A stretch of DNA of 64,000 nt from Dasypus novemcinctus (GCF_030445035.2 NC_080675.1:64992544-65056543), one strand, 5' to 3'. Positions 36,150 to 48,660 are shown, numbered from the stretch's first letter. Translations and numbers: made by a program. Notes: generated by a model not told the origin, from the sequence alone.

Positions 36150-36313
36150 ACACACACACACACTACACACACATATACACATATTCTAGAAATACGTATT
36201 TGTATACATTTGTATGGATAATATGTGCTCTAAAATATGTATATATATATATATATATATATATTCATCTACTCTAAGTATATATGTGTGTGAACATGTG
36301 TGTGTGTATATAC
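36150..36313. repeat. Compound microsatellite (CA)n ... (TA)n ... (TG)n
   Basis: The CA-rich arm (36150-36182), pure TA core (about 36238-36265) and TG-rich arm (36280-36310) are mutually complementary in order, so a long imperfect hairpin is possible. Confidence 0.85.
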
Positions 36314-36879
36314 TCTAAGAATGGGTCCTGTGGAGTAGTTGCTGAAACTTAAGCTTTGTGGAATTGGCTGGCTTTCCAGCTTTCTTTGCAAAGCTGAACA
36401 TGATTCAGTGTTGGCAGTAGGGCATGCACTCTCTCACCTAACATTCATTTTATTCTTGAATATCCTTTGTGATACATTCAGGTTTATATTGTTCATGGGT
36501 TTACAGTATTACCTTTCAAAACTCACGGTACTTTTCCCCGACTTTTTTTTTTGCAATTGAGAAAAGATAAATGATTCTTAGCTGCATAAAAGGCAATGCA
36601 TTTGCTATTTATTTTGCCTGCATTACAGTGATGTATGTATTTGAAGCACAGTACCACGTGTATACTCAGAAGATCATGCTCTGTTATTCATGTCTTTATA
36701 GCGCTTTTTGGTCCTTTATAAGGGTTATCCTTAGAGCATCAAGCATATCTTTATTTAAATGTGGATACCAAAATATATTAACAAACTAAATTTACATAAC
36801 TTGGATTATCTGCCATCTTGTTCCATCTGTTACTGAAAAATAATCAAACCTAGGCTATAGTAAGTATAAAATTATTGAT

Positions 36880-36960
36880 ATTTATTCACTGCCTACTATG
36901 TGTCAGACTTTGTACTAGGAATTTTAAATAGATTCTATCACACTTTTGTCTTTGAATGAA
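36880..36960 (-). mobile_element. Possible MIR 3' fragment, antisense
   Basis: ATTTATTCACTGCCTACTATGTGTCAGACTTTGTACTAGG, here split for length, resembles the complement of the MIR tail (cactgcctactatgtgccaggca...). Confidence 0.45.
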
Positions 36961-39000
36961 ATAAAAGAGAAATTTCAAACTCATAAAGTTTTTGTAACAA
37001 TTTTATAGTAGCCAGTTTCTGAACTAGAAATAACTGTGAAATATATGTAGACTTAAATAATTGTGTGTGTGTGTGTATATATCCTTACATGTATTTTTAT
37101 AATTATATTCATGTATGTTTATGCTTACTGTGATTAAAACATGAAATTTAGTTCATGTTGTGCCATACATGAAACTTATTTCAAACACATATTTGAAGGG
37201 CAACTTGCATGATAAATCTAAACTTTTTGCCTGAGAAATTTAACTTTTTGCCTGAGAGTTAACTAAAGTCAGCACTTTATATCATACATTTTTCTTTCTT
37301 AGGAAAGAGAGAGGTATGGTTTTAATTTTTTAAAAAATGAAATGTCCATACTGAGGCCTCTCCCTGGTATCATTTATTTTTAGATTGGTAGGATATTTTA
37401 AGGCTACTCATAATTAGTGACATGTAAAAATAAGGAAATGGCTATATTATTAATAGATAGTCTGCAGAAATAGTTATATTCTTCCATGTAAAATAGAAGG
37501 CATGTGCTTTAAAAAATAACCACTGTCAGGTATACTACTTTACTTTCCCCTAGGCTGATTAACAATCACTGGTCTTAGTAAGATTGATAGTTAAATGTCA
37601 TATTTGACCTGATTTTTGTCTCAAATTCCCTACAGGTATTGCATGGGCATTTGTGCATGGAGTTAATTGAGGAGACTATATCAGCAGATTTCTTTACTTG
37701 AAAATCTTGTTATGGTCAAGGGGAGGGTTGATTGCAAGCTATGCCCCTCTCTTGGCTGCCAGTGAGTTCCTATAATTTCAAAGCTTACAAATTAATGCAG
37801 TTTAGTGATTTGTTTTAGGCTGCTAGCTACAGTGTTCCCTTCTATAAGAATAAAATTTCCTATAGTTTTTGAATGCAGTTATTGTGTCATATAGTATAAC
37901 TCTGTACCACTCTGGCTGTTGTGTGATTGATACAGAAGCTGCTTCGATAGGAAACCATTTCAAGAGCGAACAGTGAAGGTATTATATTCAGCTGCAGTGC
38001 CATGCATTCCTAAGCAGCTCATGTTTGCTTTAACTGATAACCAGCCCCCAAATTTTCAGAGGCAATTGAGCCTTTACAACCTTTACTCTTAATTCAGTCT
38101 GGCTGCAAGAACAGTGCCCTGAAATTCATTATACATTCATATTTCACAATTGGGAATTCATTAATCCTGTAGTAAAACTTTGTTAATTGCTTTATTTTAA
38201 AGCCAGTCCTCTTTGTTTTAGAAACATGGAGAAGCATCAATTTTGTGAATTCTTTATCTAACAGTGACTTCTTAATACCTGAGCCAAAAAATTGAAATGA
38301 GTAGGATATAGCTTTTTCCACACTGAAATTGTGATAATCCTGTCAAATGGAGTGGGTCATCATATATTTATATCTAAGAATCTGAAATGAAACTGCAAGT
38401 TTTTGTAAAGGAGTAGAGTAAAAGACAAGGAATCAAATCAAAGTCAAAAGAGTTTAATCACAGATTTAATGAATTTACTACTTAACATATTTAATGCTGT
38501 ATTTTGGATTAGTTACAAAATCTGTTATACCCTATTTTTTGTCTTCTACAATTCAACTTCTGCATTTTATGATACCTTAGATGAACACTCTGTTTTGGAT
38601 GAAGGTGGATAGTGTGTCTTAATTAATGAAGTATAACATTATATACGTAAGATTTAAATGCATCTGTAGGTTACTTCGTTTAGATTCTAATTGAATGTCA
38701 TTTATTGACAATTAACAGTAATTTAATTGAATGTCTATCAAAGCTGAAATAAAGATCTTCATGCGAAATAAAGGTTAAAGTATCTTGTGAACCTGAAAAT
38801 GCCATTTAAATATCTTTAGTTGTGGCAAAAGTTAGTCTAGATATTTTTTTAAAACATTGCTCTAAGATTATTTCCTGGGTTTAACTATTGACTGCTTCTC
38901 ATTTATTTTACATAGCTATTATCCTTCCAGCAATTATTATGACATTGCAGAGGTTTTCTCATTATTAATGAAAGACTCAGTGTTTCCACAGATAAGAAGT

Positions 39001-39900
39001 TATTGATGAAGATAGTAATGAACGGTAGTAAAGCAAACATCCAATGTAGTAGTATGCTCTGCTCTGGGATTGGTCTTGAAATGGTATAGGTAGGACAAAG
39101 TTCACTAGTCTGATCATAGTGCTGGCCTAAAAGTAGGCAGAACTAGCTGGAATAGATTTATCATGATCATAGTTTGACCTGGATCATGGGAATTAGTAGG
39201 ATCGATCAAGGCAGGATTGAGTGTCTGGAAGTTCATAGGTCAACTTCCCTAGGAACCTGACCCCAGATGAAGATTTACATGCTGGTGGTTAATACGGAGT
39301 GCTCTCGGGAACACCACCTGTAAGGAAGGGAGGGGAACTAGATTAAGCAGAGGGAGGTGGTGAACCTGACAGAGTTGCAACAGAGGCTGAAGCTGAGCAG
39401 TACCTGAAGCTAGGATGGACCTTCAGAGAGATCCCACACTGAGGAAAGGTCATTTGTACTCCCCTTTTCCCCCAGTCACTGGATGTGGGCTGCCCCTGGG
39501 GAGGAGCCATCTCTGACTTTCTTTGGTTGAGAGGGCAAATCCTGGGACCTACTCAACCATGAGCAATCAGGAGGATACACTCTTGGAAAGTGGTGGAATG
39601 AGTGTCTTCATGCACAAGGAGCTCTGGGTTTTGTACCACCCCTTGTGCTGCCCATATGTGCTTGCTTATGAGACTTCATCCCATCTGGGAACTGGTCTTA
39701 AAGAAGCAGGCCTCTTTTTCCAGGGAAATTTATAAGAGGAAAGTTAGTGGGACAGATTTCAACCCCTGCTTCTGCACCTGGTCTGAGAACCACAAGTGGT
39801 GCTCACCATTGCCTTTTTCTACTGTCCTACTAGCTCTCTCTCACCCCCAGCTTGCAAATTGATGGACTAGATGTCCTGTCTTGTGAAGGAAGTCTCGACC
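39001..39900. other. Intron 1, possibly the 3' flank or LTR of the adjoining ERVL remnant
   Basis: Higher GC than its surroundings, with retroviral-LTR-like texture, but no motif lets me name it. No exon is seen. Confidence 0.3.
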
Positions 39901-42900
39901 TCATCCCTAAGGGGCGTGAGATCCTGGTCACCATTCCCTCCTCAGGCAATGGCTGCTGCATTTGTCAGTTTGCTGTCAAAATTGGGTGAGGAAGTGCCAA
40001 GAGGTATGGAAATGGTCACCAGGATGCCCGATGACTTCTTCCCTGTTTGACTGAATAACAGTAACCTGCTTTCTCCTAATAATTAGTAGTAATTACCCTG
40101 CCTGAAGGCAGCTCCTTTCTTTGCCTTCTTGGCACTTACATAAGGAGCCCCAAGTGAAGAGGTAGCAACTGTAGCTTGCTGTAGCCCTTGGGCAAAGTGC
40201 CCAGCCTCTGGGAATCAGGACGTCTTAGCCACACAGAGCCTACAATTGGGGGACAGGAAGCACAGATATTTTACATGGGCCATTGAGAGGGAAGGGAAGT
40301 GAAGCCACTCATACTACCATCCCTTGGTTCTTGGATTTGTGCATTCTACCGTTGGGGAGATGGCTCCACATAATGACCATTAATTTAGGGTTGTACTGTA
40401 TCTTGGTGTGGGCATGTCCTACCCATGCGGGGCATCATCTGCAAGCTGGCGTATCAGCTGCTCCTTCAGAATTCTGTTCTATCATTCTGCCAGGTCAGCA
40501 GCTTTTGGGTGGTATAGTACGTGAGAAAAAGCCAGTGGATTTCACAGTCATTAGCCCATTGTTGCACCTTCTTTGCTTTTAAGTGGAATCCTTGGCTCAG
40601 CACAATATTATGACACATCCATTTACCATGTGCCGTGGCTCAAGTTGGGAGTGGGGCATAGAGTAGTCAAAGGGTTTACAGCAGGTCCAGGTTATACTGA
40701 AGAAACTCTACTGCTTGGGCCATATATTCCCATAAAATCTATTTTATTAGAAGTATCTTTGGTGGGAAAAGACACCATGTAGAGTTTATGACAAACCCCT
40801 GTAGGAGGATCACAATATAGTACTTAAGGTTTATGAGCAAGCTTATGCTATTTGCAATAGAGAATTATAAATCATTTGAAACAGCTTCCAATGTAGTATT
40901 GGGCCCTAGTTTAGGCAGATTGCCTGACTATGGGACATTAAGAGATCATGTGGCCAAAATGTGCATTATAAACTCAGTTCTGTCAGAGTAGTAATCCTGG
41001 CATGAAAAGGTTTCCTTCTGATTCCAGAGAGGCCTACCAGGGTTTGCACTTCCTTCTTACTGGTTTGCAATATGAGATGGGAAAATTTGTACTCTGGAGG
41101 GCTTTATGCTGGCATGATGCAGACCTCAGTTCCCTAAAATTTTCATTGTTGAGGTTTTCTGTCCAGTGACTACATGTGTCTTAGTAAGGCTTCCAATATC
41201 TTGCCACTTTTTACTTATCTGGTCAAATCAGTAGTATGGCATTGATGTAATGGATAAAGGTAATGTTCTGTATAATGTTTAGTAAGTCCAGATATCTTCA
41301 GCCTGCATTGTGGCAGAAAATGAGGTTAACATAGCCTGGGGTCAAGATGAATTGTGCATTCTGCTGTTTGCATCATAGAATCAGAACTGCTTCTGATTCT
41401 CCTTCTTGATAGAGGTGGACAAGAATGCATTCACTAGATCAATTGGCAGACATCATGACTTGAGATTATATTAATTTGTTCGAGAAAATATATACCTCAA
41501 CTAAGCATCTTCAATTTGTTTTTCTATTTGGTTGAATTTGTGATAGTTCACTATCATCTACAGCACCCACCTGGCTTTTGTATAGGCCAGACTGCTGAAA
41601 AAAAATCAGAATAGGATGTGGACTACTACCACTGATAATCTTAGGTTTATAATGGTAGTACTGATATTGTCCTTTCCTCCTGATAATCAATATTGTTTTT
41701 GATTTACAACACTTAATTGGGGGTGGAGATGACAGGCATTTGAGACCTTTATCCTAGATGCTCCTCCAACCTTGCTACTCCTTGTTTATTGTGCCAGCAT
41801 TACTTCTTATGTATGGTTAAATGTTACAAATTGATCCTTGTAACTTAGGGATCCACTTATCCCCACTGCTCTTGGAGAATCCAGTTTTGTTATAGCATCT
41901 CCCACTGTCAGACCTGGCCTCAGCAGGCCTGGGTCCCCTCTCACTACTGAACTTCACTTTTCTTTGAAAATGGGGTTCCTTCCAGGCCCTGCAAGGAACG
42001 TAATCGGTTAGTGTGTTTTCTGGCTGTTAGTATTATATCTAATCAAACTTCCCCACTTCCCTTAATCTTCTAAAACTATTCTTTGTTAGTCACTTTATGA
42101 CAACAGTAAATTGTTTGATCTCATTAGGTCTGCTATCTAAAGAGCCTGAAATAATATTCAGGACTGTACCCAGGCTGAAAATAACCAATTGTCATGGTCA
42201 AATTAAGAAATGAGCCATTGTCATACACTGTATTTCTACAGCTGGCCTGTCATACCATTGATTTCCAAAGGCGTCAATACAATAACGTAAGTATGATAGC
42301 ACCCACCCATCCCCTTTACCAGGAATAAGGCACATTCTGTATTTTGACCCCCTTTTCTACTATATGCCACAACATTTCTGGCATTTCTATTTTATCTAGC
42401 TAGGGATGTCACTTGCAAGCCAAGGTAGCAGTATTATTGTCCCTTCTCTGGAGGTCTTTGCCAGGGTGTTATTAAATCCTACATCAAGGAAGGATGTTCT
42501 CAATAAACCCTCCCTTATCCAACTTTATGTCCCTTCCCATTTTGAATAGCACCCTCAAAATTCAATCCTCTATTTATTCTCGCAGTCCCTGTTTTTGCAG
42601 AATGACTAACTCCAGCTCTTGCAGAGTGCAGTCTCTTTTCTTTCTAAGCAATCTTAACATCCCCATGGCTGGATTTTACAGTAACTTTACCTTAGTTATT
42701 ATTTCTTTGACTACCAGAAGGGAAGTTGAGGGCAGAGCCTAAGAGGCAAGTGTTGTTTTAGTGGGCAGGTATTTCTGCATGAGTAAACTCTCAGTTATTC
42801 AAACTTAAGTTCTATTCCCCATTGATCCAATATCCCCAGAATCAGTCCCAGTATTACCTGTTGACTCTGTGGTACATGTTGTTTAGGCCCTGTAGCTTCT

Positions 42901-43150
42901 TTGGGCTGCTGTCCCTTTCCTTTCTTTATAGGCTTAGCACTTCTGCAGTCAGTTGTGACTTACCCCCAGAGATTGATCAGGAGGGGAGGTGGGGACAGAT
43001 CCTGAGTGGGGCACATGTCCTCTGTGTTGTTTTCATACAGAAAGAAGGGTCATCTGTGTTGTTTTCAAAAAAGGGGCAGCAGGAAGCACTAGTCCTTAAT
43101 AGGAAAGAATAAGCCAGTGTGCCACCATTAGAAACCCAGAGGGTATAGGA
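39901..43150 (-). mobile_element. Decayed ERVL-type endogenous retrovirus internal region, antisense
   Basis: On the minus strand, 41443-41420 reads as a reverse-transcriptase palm motif of the ERVL kind (Asp-Leu-x-Asn-Ala-Phe). The following sequence keeps the ERVL pol order through about 41160, with stop codons and frameshifts throughout. Sequence to the left would be later pol and to the right earlier pol/gag, as expected for this orientation. No open frame of useful length remains. The ends are approximate, and LTRs of this element were not identified with confidence. Confidence 0.6.
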
Positions 43151-43189
43151 GAATCTGATGAATCAAGATTTATGAGTGCATTAAACCAG

Positions 43190-43690
43190 ATGTGGCTTAA
43201 AGCAACCCACATTTGTTATTTTACCATTCTTTAAGTCGGAAGCCTGACCCAAGTCCCAGTAGGCTAAAATCAAGAAGTAGGCAGGGCTATGCTCCTTTCC
43301 AGAGGAAAGAAATCTTTTCCTTGCTCTTTCCAGCTTCTATAGGCTGTCCAAATTTCTTGGCTTGCGCCTCCTTCTTCAGTCTTCAAAGTTAACAATGTTG
43401 CATCTTTCTATAACTTTAGTCTATAGTCATACCTCCCTCTGACTTTCCTCTTCTGCCTCCCTTACCTACTTTCAAGGCTTGGGATTACACTGGGCCAACC
43501 CTCCAACCAGGGTAATCCCCTCTTTTAAAGTCACTTATTTAGCAACTGTAATCCCATCTGAAACCTTCATTCATTCTTCTTTGTCATGCAATGCAGGGTA
43601 TTCACAGGTTCCAGAGATTAGAATGTAGACATTTTAACTCGTCGTGGGCAAGCAGGTGGACATTATTCTGCCTACCATAGTAATAAATTG
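43190..43690 (-). mobile_element. MaLR-type LTR, antisense, 5' (left) end eroded
   Basis: GTGGCTTAAAGCAACCCACA, GGCTAAAATCAAGAAGTAGGCAGGG (split), TTGCTCTTTCCAGCTTCTATAGGCTG (split), GGGATTACACTGGGCCAACC, TATTCACAGGTTCCAGAGATTAG and GGACATTATTCTGCCTACCATAG follow the antisense consensus order of a common mammalian LTR of the MaLR group. The element at 58249-58733 is the same family. Confidence 0.7.
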
Positions 43691-44759
43691 CTGTCAGGTT
43701 TTCACTGTCTTTCAGCAATACATGTGGACCTGCCAGCAATAACCATCTAACTCTGTAGTACTTATAATTACTTTCTCAACCTCTCAAACACCTGAGATAT
43801 GGCACATACCTTTTCCTGATATCCCATTTCACCTAGTAGATACATATAGTAGAATTCATAAAGTTCAAGCAATCTCAGTCACAGATTTCAGCAAATGTTG
43901 GCAAAGAACTGTTGCTTCCACAGTATTCCCGTGATGAATGAGTCCATTGTTTGAAAAATTTGTTGCTACTGCCTTGTACTTATTTCCAAAATGAATGTTT
44001 CTATTCTAAAGTATCTTAACTGGGGCAATTTCTATAAGGTGAGAATTATTTCTTGTCCGTCGAGATGCTTATTGAATATTGAGGTTCTGCCAGGAAAGTG
44101 CTAATCCCCCACCAGGAGCTCCACAGACAGGTTGTTTGGATGTAAGGGGAATGAAAATGGAGAGAAGATGGTTTGTCAGCTAATACCTCCTTTTCTTTGA
44201 CCTTCTGTTAGGCCCCTACTTCTGATTACCTCCTGGTGGTATGGTAAAAAATCCTGGCACATGTGCCAACTCTTCAGGGATTTTCAGATCCTGATTTCTG
44301 AGTCAGTTATAGTCATTTATCCTTACTCCTTTGAATAAATAAAAGTGCTGTATTTTCTTTTCACTGTCTGTTGTGGGAGAAATATGTATATAAGGTATTG
44401 GGAAGATCTTTAAATTCTTATTTACAAATAAAGGAAAATTACTTTGTGATTTTTCCACCTTTGGAGCAAGTCTCATATAAATAAAATTTAAGAATATTTA
44501 TGTGTCATCTGATACTTTTATGGGTTGTTTTGTACCTATAATGAAGTTCAGGTTTCTCTGTGAATAATTCATGTTGTCTATATAGAACCTTTGTACTCAG
44601 GAATAATAGATGAGAGGAATATTGACCCTATTTAAATTTTCTGTAAATAGCCTTCCTCATTTCAAAGGAATTTGAGATGTTCCAGTAGTACTTTATAATA
44701 AAGGAAAATAATAGTACATTCTAATAAAGAAATCTGTTTAAAAGAATGCTTCTGTGTTT
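43691..44759. other. Intron 1, nothing recognised
   Basis: No exon or nameable repeat is visible. Confidence 0.45.
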
Positions 44760-45930
44760 CCTTTGCTGTTCACTCTCTTCTCCTTTGTCACTAAATATTA
44801 GAGGTCCTCAGAGTTCTGTCCTTGTCCCTCTTCCCTCCCCCCACCCCCCAATCTGCAGCCTCTTGCTCTAGGCAGTTTAATCAATGGCTTTAAAGCCATC
44901 TCTCTCTGATGATTTTTAAACTTATACTCTATATAAGATCTTTGAGCTCCAGACCAACATATGCACAGCCTCTTTCACATCTCCACTTAGATGGCTCAAA
45001 GGCATCAAAATTAATATGCCAAGTATTGGTTTCTTGATCTTTCCCTAAATGTTTTTCTCACCAGCCTTCCTCTTCTCATTAGAAAGCACCCCTGTCCATA
45101 CATTTGTGCATACCATCTACTTGAAAATCATGCTTGACCCTGTCCTTTCTTATATACCCCTATAACTAATCCATCACCTATATTGTGGATTGGGCTTGAA
45201 AAAGTCTCAAATATACTCAGTCCTCTTCATCTCCCCTGCTACCACCCTGGTCCATGCTGTTTTTAAACTCTGTCCTTACAGATACCCTTACAGATACAGT
45301 AGTCTCTTTACTGGTCTCCCCAGTTCTTCTATTGACAACCCTTCCAAATACTCTATAAAAAAACTTGGATGATCTTTTAAAAATATAAGCCAGATTCTAC
45401 CACCCCTGCTTTTAAAACAGGAAATTTTCCATTCCTTTCTAAATTTGCAACTGTACCCTAACTCTGATATATTCATGATATAGGCCGTGCCTATCTCTGC
45501 AGCCTCATCTTGAATATCTTTAAACTTTAAGCCTTGTGGTGGAGATAGGGTGGCTTATCTTTCACCCTGTGACAGCTGCAAGTGCCTTCCTACTGCTCTT
45601 TGCTCTCCCTTCTTCCCCACTCCCTGTTCCATCTGCTTAACTAACTCAGCCTCATTCTTCAATTTCCAGATTAAAAATAGAGTAGCCTTTCATAATCAAC
45701 CCCATTCAGATTTAAGTCTTGACATTACAGTCTCGCATAGCCTCCTTTATTATCTCATTGAGTACTTATCACAATTTATTATGTATTAATCTGTGAGATA
45801 TTTGTTTGATGTGTATCTTCCCCATTAAATTGGAGCCCCAGAAGGACAGTGACTACTCTGACTTGTTCATCATTTATATATACAGTATCTTGCGTTGTAC
45901 CTCACATAATTTATTTGGAGGTGGGGGGAC
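44760..45930 (+). mobile_element. L2 LINE 3' part, sense
   Basis: A long, diverged L2 match in order: GAGCTCCAGACCAACATATG, CTCCACTTAGATGGCTCAAAGG, TGCTACCACCCTGGTCCATGC (about 45237), CTTTACTGGTCTCCCCAGTTC, TTTTAAAAATATAAGCCAGATT, AGTGCCTTCCTACTGCTC, then a TTGAGTACTTATCACAATTT and TCCCCATTAAATTGGAGCCCC end region. It stops just before the provirus at 45945. Confidence 0.8.
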
Positions 45931-46101
45931 TGGAAAAGGGATGGTGTGGTGGTTTGGAGCTATATGTACACCAGAAAAAAAAATCCAAAGATATATTCTT
46001 AAACTTATTCCATTTCTAAGGGTGTGAACCCATTTTAAGGCGGACATTTTAATGAGTTTACTTCAAATAAGGTGTGGCTTGCCACAATCAGGATGGGTCT
46101 T

Positions 46102-46353
46102 TTTTTTTTAATTTTTAATTTTTAAAGAACCTTTAGTTTACATAAATGTTACATAAAAAATATAGGGGAGTCCCATATGTCCCACCCCCCTCCCCCACTT
46201 CCCCACATTAGCAGCATCCTTCATTATTGTGCTATGTTTGTTAAAATTGATGAATACATATTGAAGCATTGCTAATAACCATGGGCTATAGTTTACAATA
46301 GTTTACACTCTGTCCTGCAGAATTTTGTAGGTTACGACAGAATATATAATGGC
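46102..46353 (-). mobile_element. 5'-truncated L1 3' UTR inserted in the 5' LTR of the provirus
   Basis: A perfect 13-bp target duplication CAGGATGGGTCTT (46089-46101 and 46354-46366) brackets a 252-bp insert. The insert starts with poly(T) and carries the complement of the L1 3' UTR (AGTCCCATATGTCCCACCCC; TATTGAAGCATTGCTAATAA). It interrupts the LTR, so it is younger than the provirus. Confidence 0.9.
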
Positions 46354-46709
46354 CAGGATGGGTCTTAATCCTATTACTGAAGTCCTTTATAAGTGGAATA
46401 AAATTCAGACAGAAAGAGAGAAAGCCACAGAGAGTAGCCAGAAGCTGAAATTCAGTGGAACCTAGAAGACAAACAGAGTAGCCAGGAGAGGCCACCATGT
46501 ATATTGGCATGTGACAGAAAAGTGAAGGACCAAGGATTGCAAGCAGCCGGTCTGCCTCAGAACACCACAGTCTTTGGGGAAGAGGCATTTCCTTGATGAT
46601 GCCTCAACTGGACATTTTCCCAGTCTCAAAACCATGAGCTAATAAATTCCCATTGTTTAAGCTGACACATCGTATTTGTATGAACAGCCCAGGAAACTAA
46701 AACAGATGT

Positions 46710-46728
46710 TGGTACCACGAGTGGGTGC
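46710..46728 (+). promoter_or_regulatory. Primer binding site of the MaLR-like provirus (tRNA-Leu type)
   Basis: TGGTACCACGAGTGGGTGC lies five bases after the end of the 5' LTR and begins with the TGG complement of a tRNA CCA end. The rest resembles the tRNA-Leu primer sites of ERVL/MaLR elements. Confidence 0.55.
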
Positions 46729-47537
46729 TAGTATTCCAAATAACAAAAATGTGGAAATGACTTTGGAATTGGGTAATGGGTAGAAGCCGGAAGAATTGTG
46801 AGATGCTTGATAAGAAAAGCCTGGATTGCCCTGAAGAGACTGTTGGTAGATAGATGGATTCTGAAGGTACTTCCAATGAAACTTTAGGAGAAAATGGCAA
46901 ACGTGTTATTGGAAACTGAAGGAACGGCAATCTTTGTTTAAAGTGACAGAGAATTTATTGAAATTGAGTTCTGAGGTTGAATGGAAGGCAGAACTTTTAG
47001 TGATGAACTTGGATATTTAGCTGAGGATATTTCCAAGCTAAATTTGGAAAGTGCTACCCAGTTCCTCCTTACAGTTTATGGTTACATGAGAGAGGAAAGG
47101 AATAAGCTGAGAACAGAACTCCTGGGCATAAAAACCAGAAATAGATGGTTTGGAAAATTCTATCCAGACGGTGTGCTCTGAGACCCCATTTCAGGGGAAG
47201 TCAGAATTGGAAATGCAGTAATTCAGGAAAGATTTGTGGAAAGTCCTTTTGTCTGATGGTTTGGATCCTGGTGACATGCAAAGTGTGCAGTTTTGTTTTG
47301 TTTTGCAAGCTTTGTATGAATGGAACCACTGCAAAACTGGATTAAAAGAGACAGAAAAAGGACAAAGTGAAGGAAGAATCACTTCAAAGACAAAATCATG
47401 GAAGCTGAGATCTGGACAGAAGAGATACCCTAGGGCCAAGAGAGCAGGTCCATCTTTGTGTGTGGAGAGTGGGTCCACCTCGGTGTTTGGAGGGGATGAG
47501 CCTTCCATCCCTTTGCTGAGGGAGAGTACTGCTGCCT

Positions 47538-47730
47538 GAATGTTCACAGAGGGTGGGGCCTGTGCGCTGAGGTTTGTGGAAAGTCTTCCATCAGCCCAGT
47601 GCTCAGAGAAGACTGGGCTTATACCCAGTGTTTGAGGAGAGACTGCCGCCATCCCAACTCTCAGAGAAGTTGGGGCCTATGTCCTGGCATTTGTGGAGAG
47701 ATTGGCTGGCATTCCAGTCAATCTGAATTT
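47538..47730 (+). repeat. Degenerate 59-bp minisatellite inside the provirus
   Basis: Units begin at 47538 (GAATGTTCACAGAG), 47597 (CAGTGCTCAGAGAA), 47655 (CAACTCTCAGAGAA) and 47715 (CAGTCAATCTGAA, partial). Each complete unit has a following (C/T)TGGGGCCT or ACTGGGCTT block, then a TTTG(T/A)GGA(G/A)AG block, and ends in CAT(C/T)CC or CAGCC. The spacing is 58-60 bp. Confidence 0.7.
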
Positions 47731-48660
47731 TCGAAGAAGAGAGTGGAAGCTTCACCCCAGTGTATGGGAGGGCATGGCTGCTGAGTAAGCACTTGGAAGG
47801 GAGGGTTGTGCCACTCAATCATGCCTGGAGGACAAAATATCTATCTATAGATGACTCTCAGACTATTGGAAGTCTAATGGAGTATGACCTGCTGGGTTTC
47901 AGAATTATTTGGGACCTGTGATGCCTGTTTTCATTCCATTTTCTCCCTATTGGAATGGAAATGCCTATTCTATACCTAGCCCTCCTTTGTTCATTAGAAA
48001 CAGGTAACTAGATTTCATAAGTCCACAGTGAGGGGAATTGTATCCCATGAGAGACCACACTCCAAATTGTTTTTGATGAAACTTTTTACTTAGTCTTGTT
48101 ACTGAAATGATTTCAGGCTTTAGGGATGTTGTGATAGAATGAATGTAGTTTGTATGTAGAAGGAACATGTCTTTTTTTGGTCCAGAGGGTGGAGTGTGGT
48201 GGTTTGTAGCTGTATGTCCCCCAGAAAAACAGTTCTTAAATTTAATCTATTCTTATGGTGGTGAACCCCATTTTAAGTAGGACTTTTTGATGAGATCAAT
48301 TCAATTAAGATGTGACCCACCTCAATCAGGGTGGGTCTCAATCTTATTTCTTAAGTCCTTTATAAGCAGACTGAAATTCAGAGAGAGAGCCTCAGGGGGA
48401 GCAGCCAGAAGTTAAAAATGGGTGGAACCTGGAAGAGAAGGGAGATATCAGGAGATGCAACCATGTGCCTTGCCATGTGACAAGTTAAGGGCCAGCATCC
48501 AGCTCCAGAATGCCATAGTCTTTGGGAGAAAACATTCCCTTAATGATGCCTTGATTTGGACTTTTTCCCAACCTTGAAAGCATGTGCAAGTAGATTCCCT
48601 CTGTTTAGCCTGGCCATTTATGCTATTTTCTTGAACATCTCAGGAGATTAAAACAGATGG

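Larger units (their letters stand above)
35882..39000. other. Intron 1, AT-rich, with CA/TA/TG microsatellites
   Basis: Holds a compound CA...TA...TG tract at 36150-36313, a possible MIR 3' fragment at 36880-36960, a (TG)n run at 37062-37082 and an 18-bp-scale direct duplication AACTTTTTGCCTGAGA at 37221 and 37242. No exon is recognised. Confidence 0.5.
45940..48660 (+). mobile_element. Complete MaLR-like provirus: LTR, internal region, LTR
   Basis: Two directly repeated LTRs (45945-46704 and 48195-48655) start TGTGGTGGTTTG and end TAAAACA. They enclose about 1.49 kb and are flanked by a perfect 5-bp target duplication GATGG (45940-45944 and 48656-48660). A tRNA-Leu-like primer binding site, TGGTACCACGAGTGGGTGC, follows the first LTR at 46710. 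A purine-rich tract (AGAGGGTGGAG) precedes the second LTR. The internal text (TTTGGAATTGGGTAATGGG, then GATTGCCCTGAAGAGACTG) matches the MLT1/MaLR internal consensus as I recall it. MaLRs are non-autonomous and no gag, pol or env frame is present. By eye the LTRs differ at roughly a quarter of positions, so the copy is old. Confidence 0.85.

Noticed and set aside
39523..40782. Cluster of plus-strand frames of 60-100 codons
   Set aside because: They fall across an antisense ERVL remnant and its flank, with no coherent frame or conserved motif.
46981..47345. Small open frames within the MaLR-like internal region, possible gag remnant
   Set aside because: About 66 codons each with no recognisable gag motif. 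MaLR internal regions are non-coding as far as I know.
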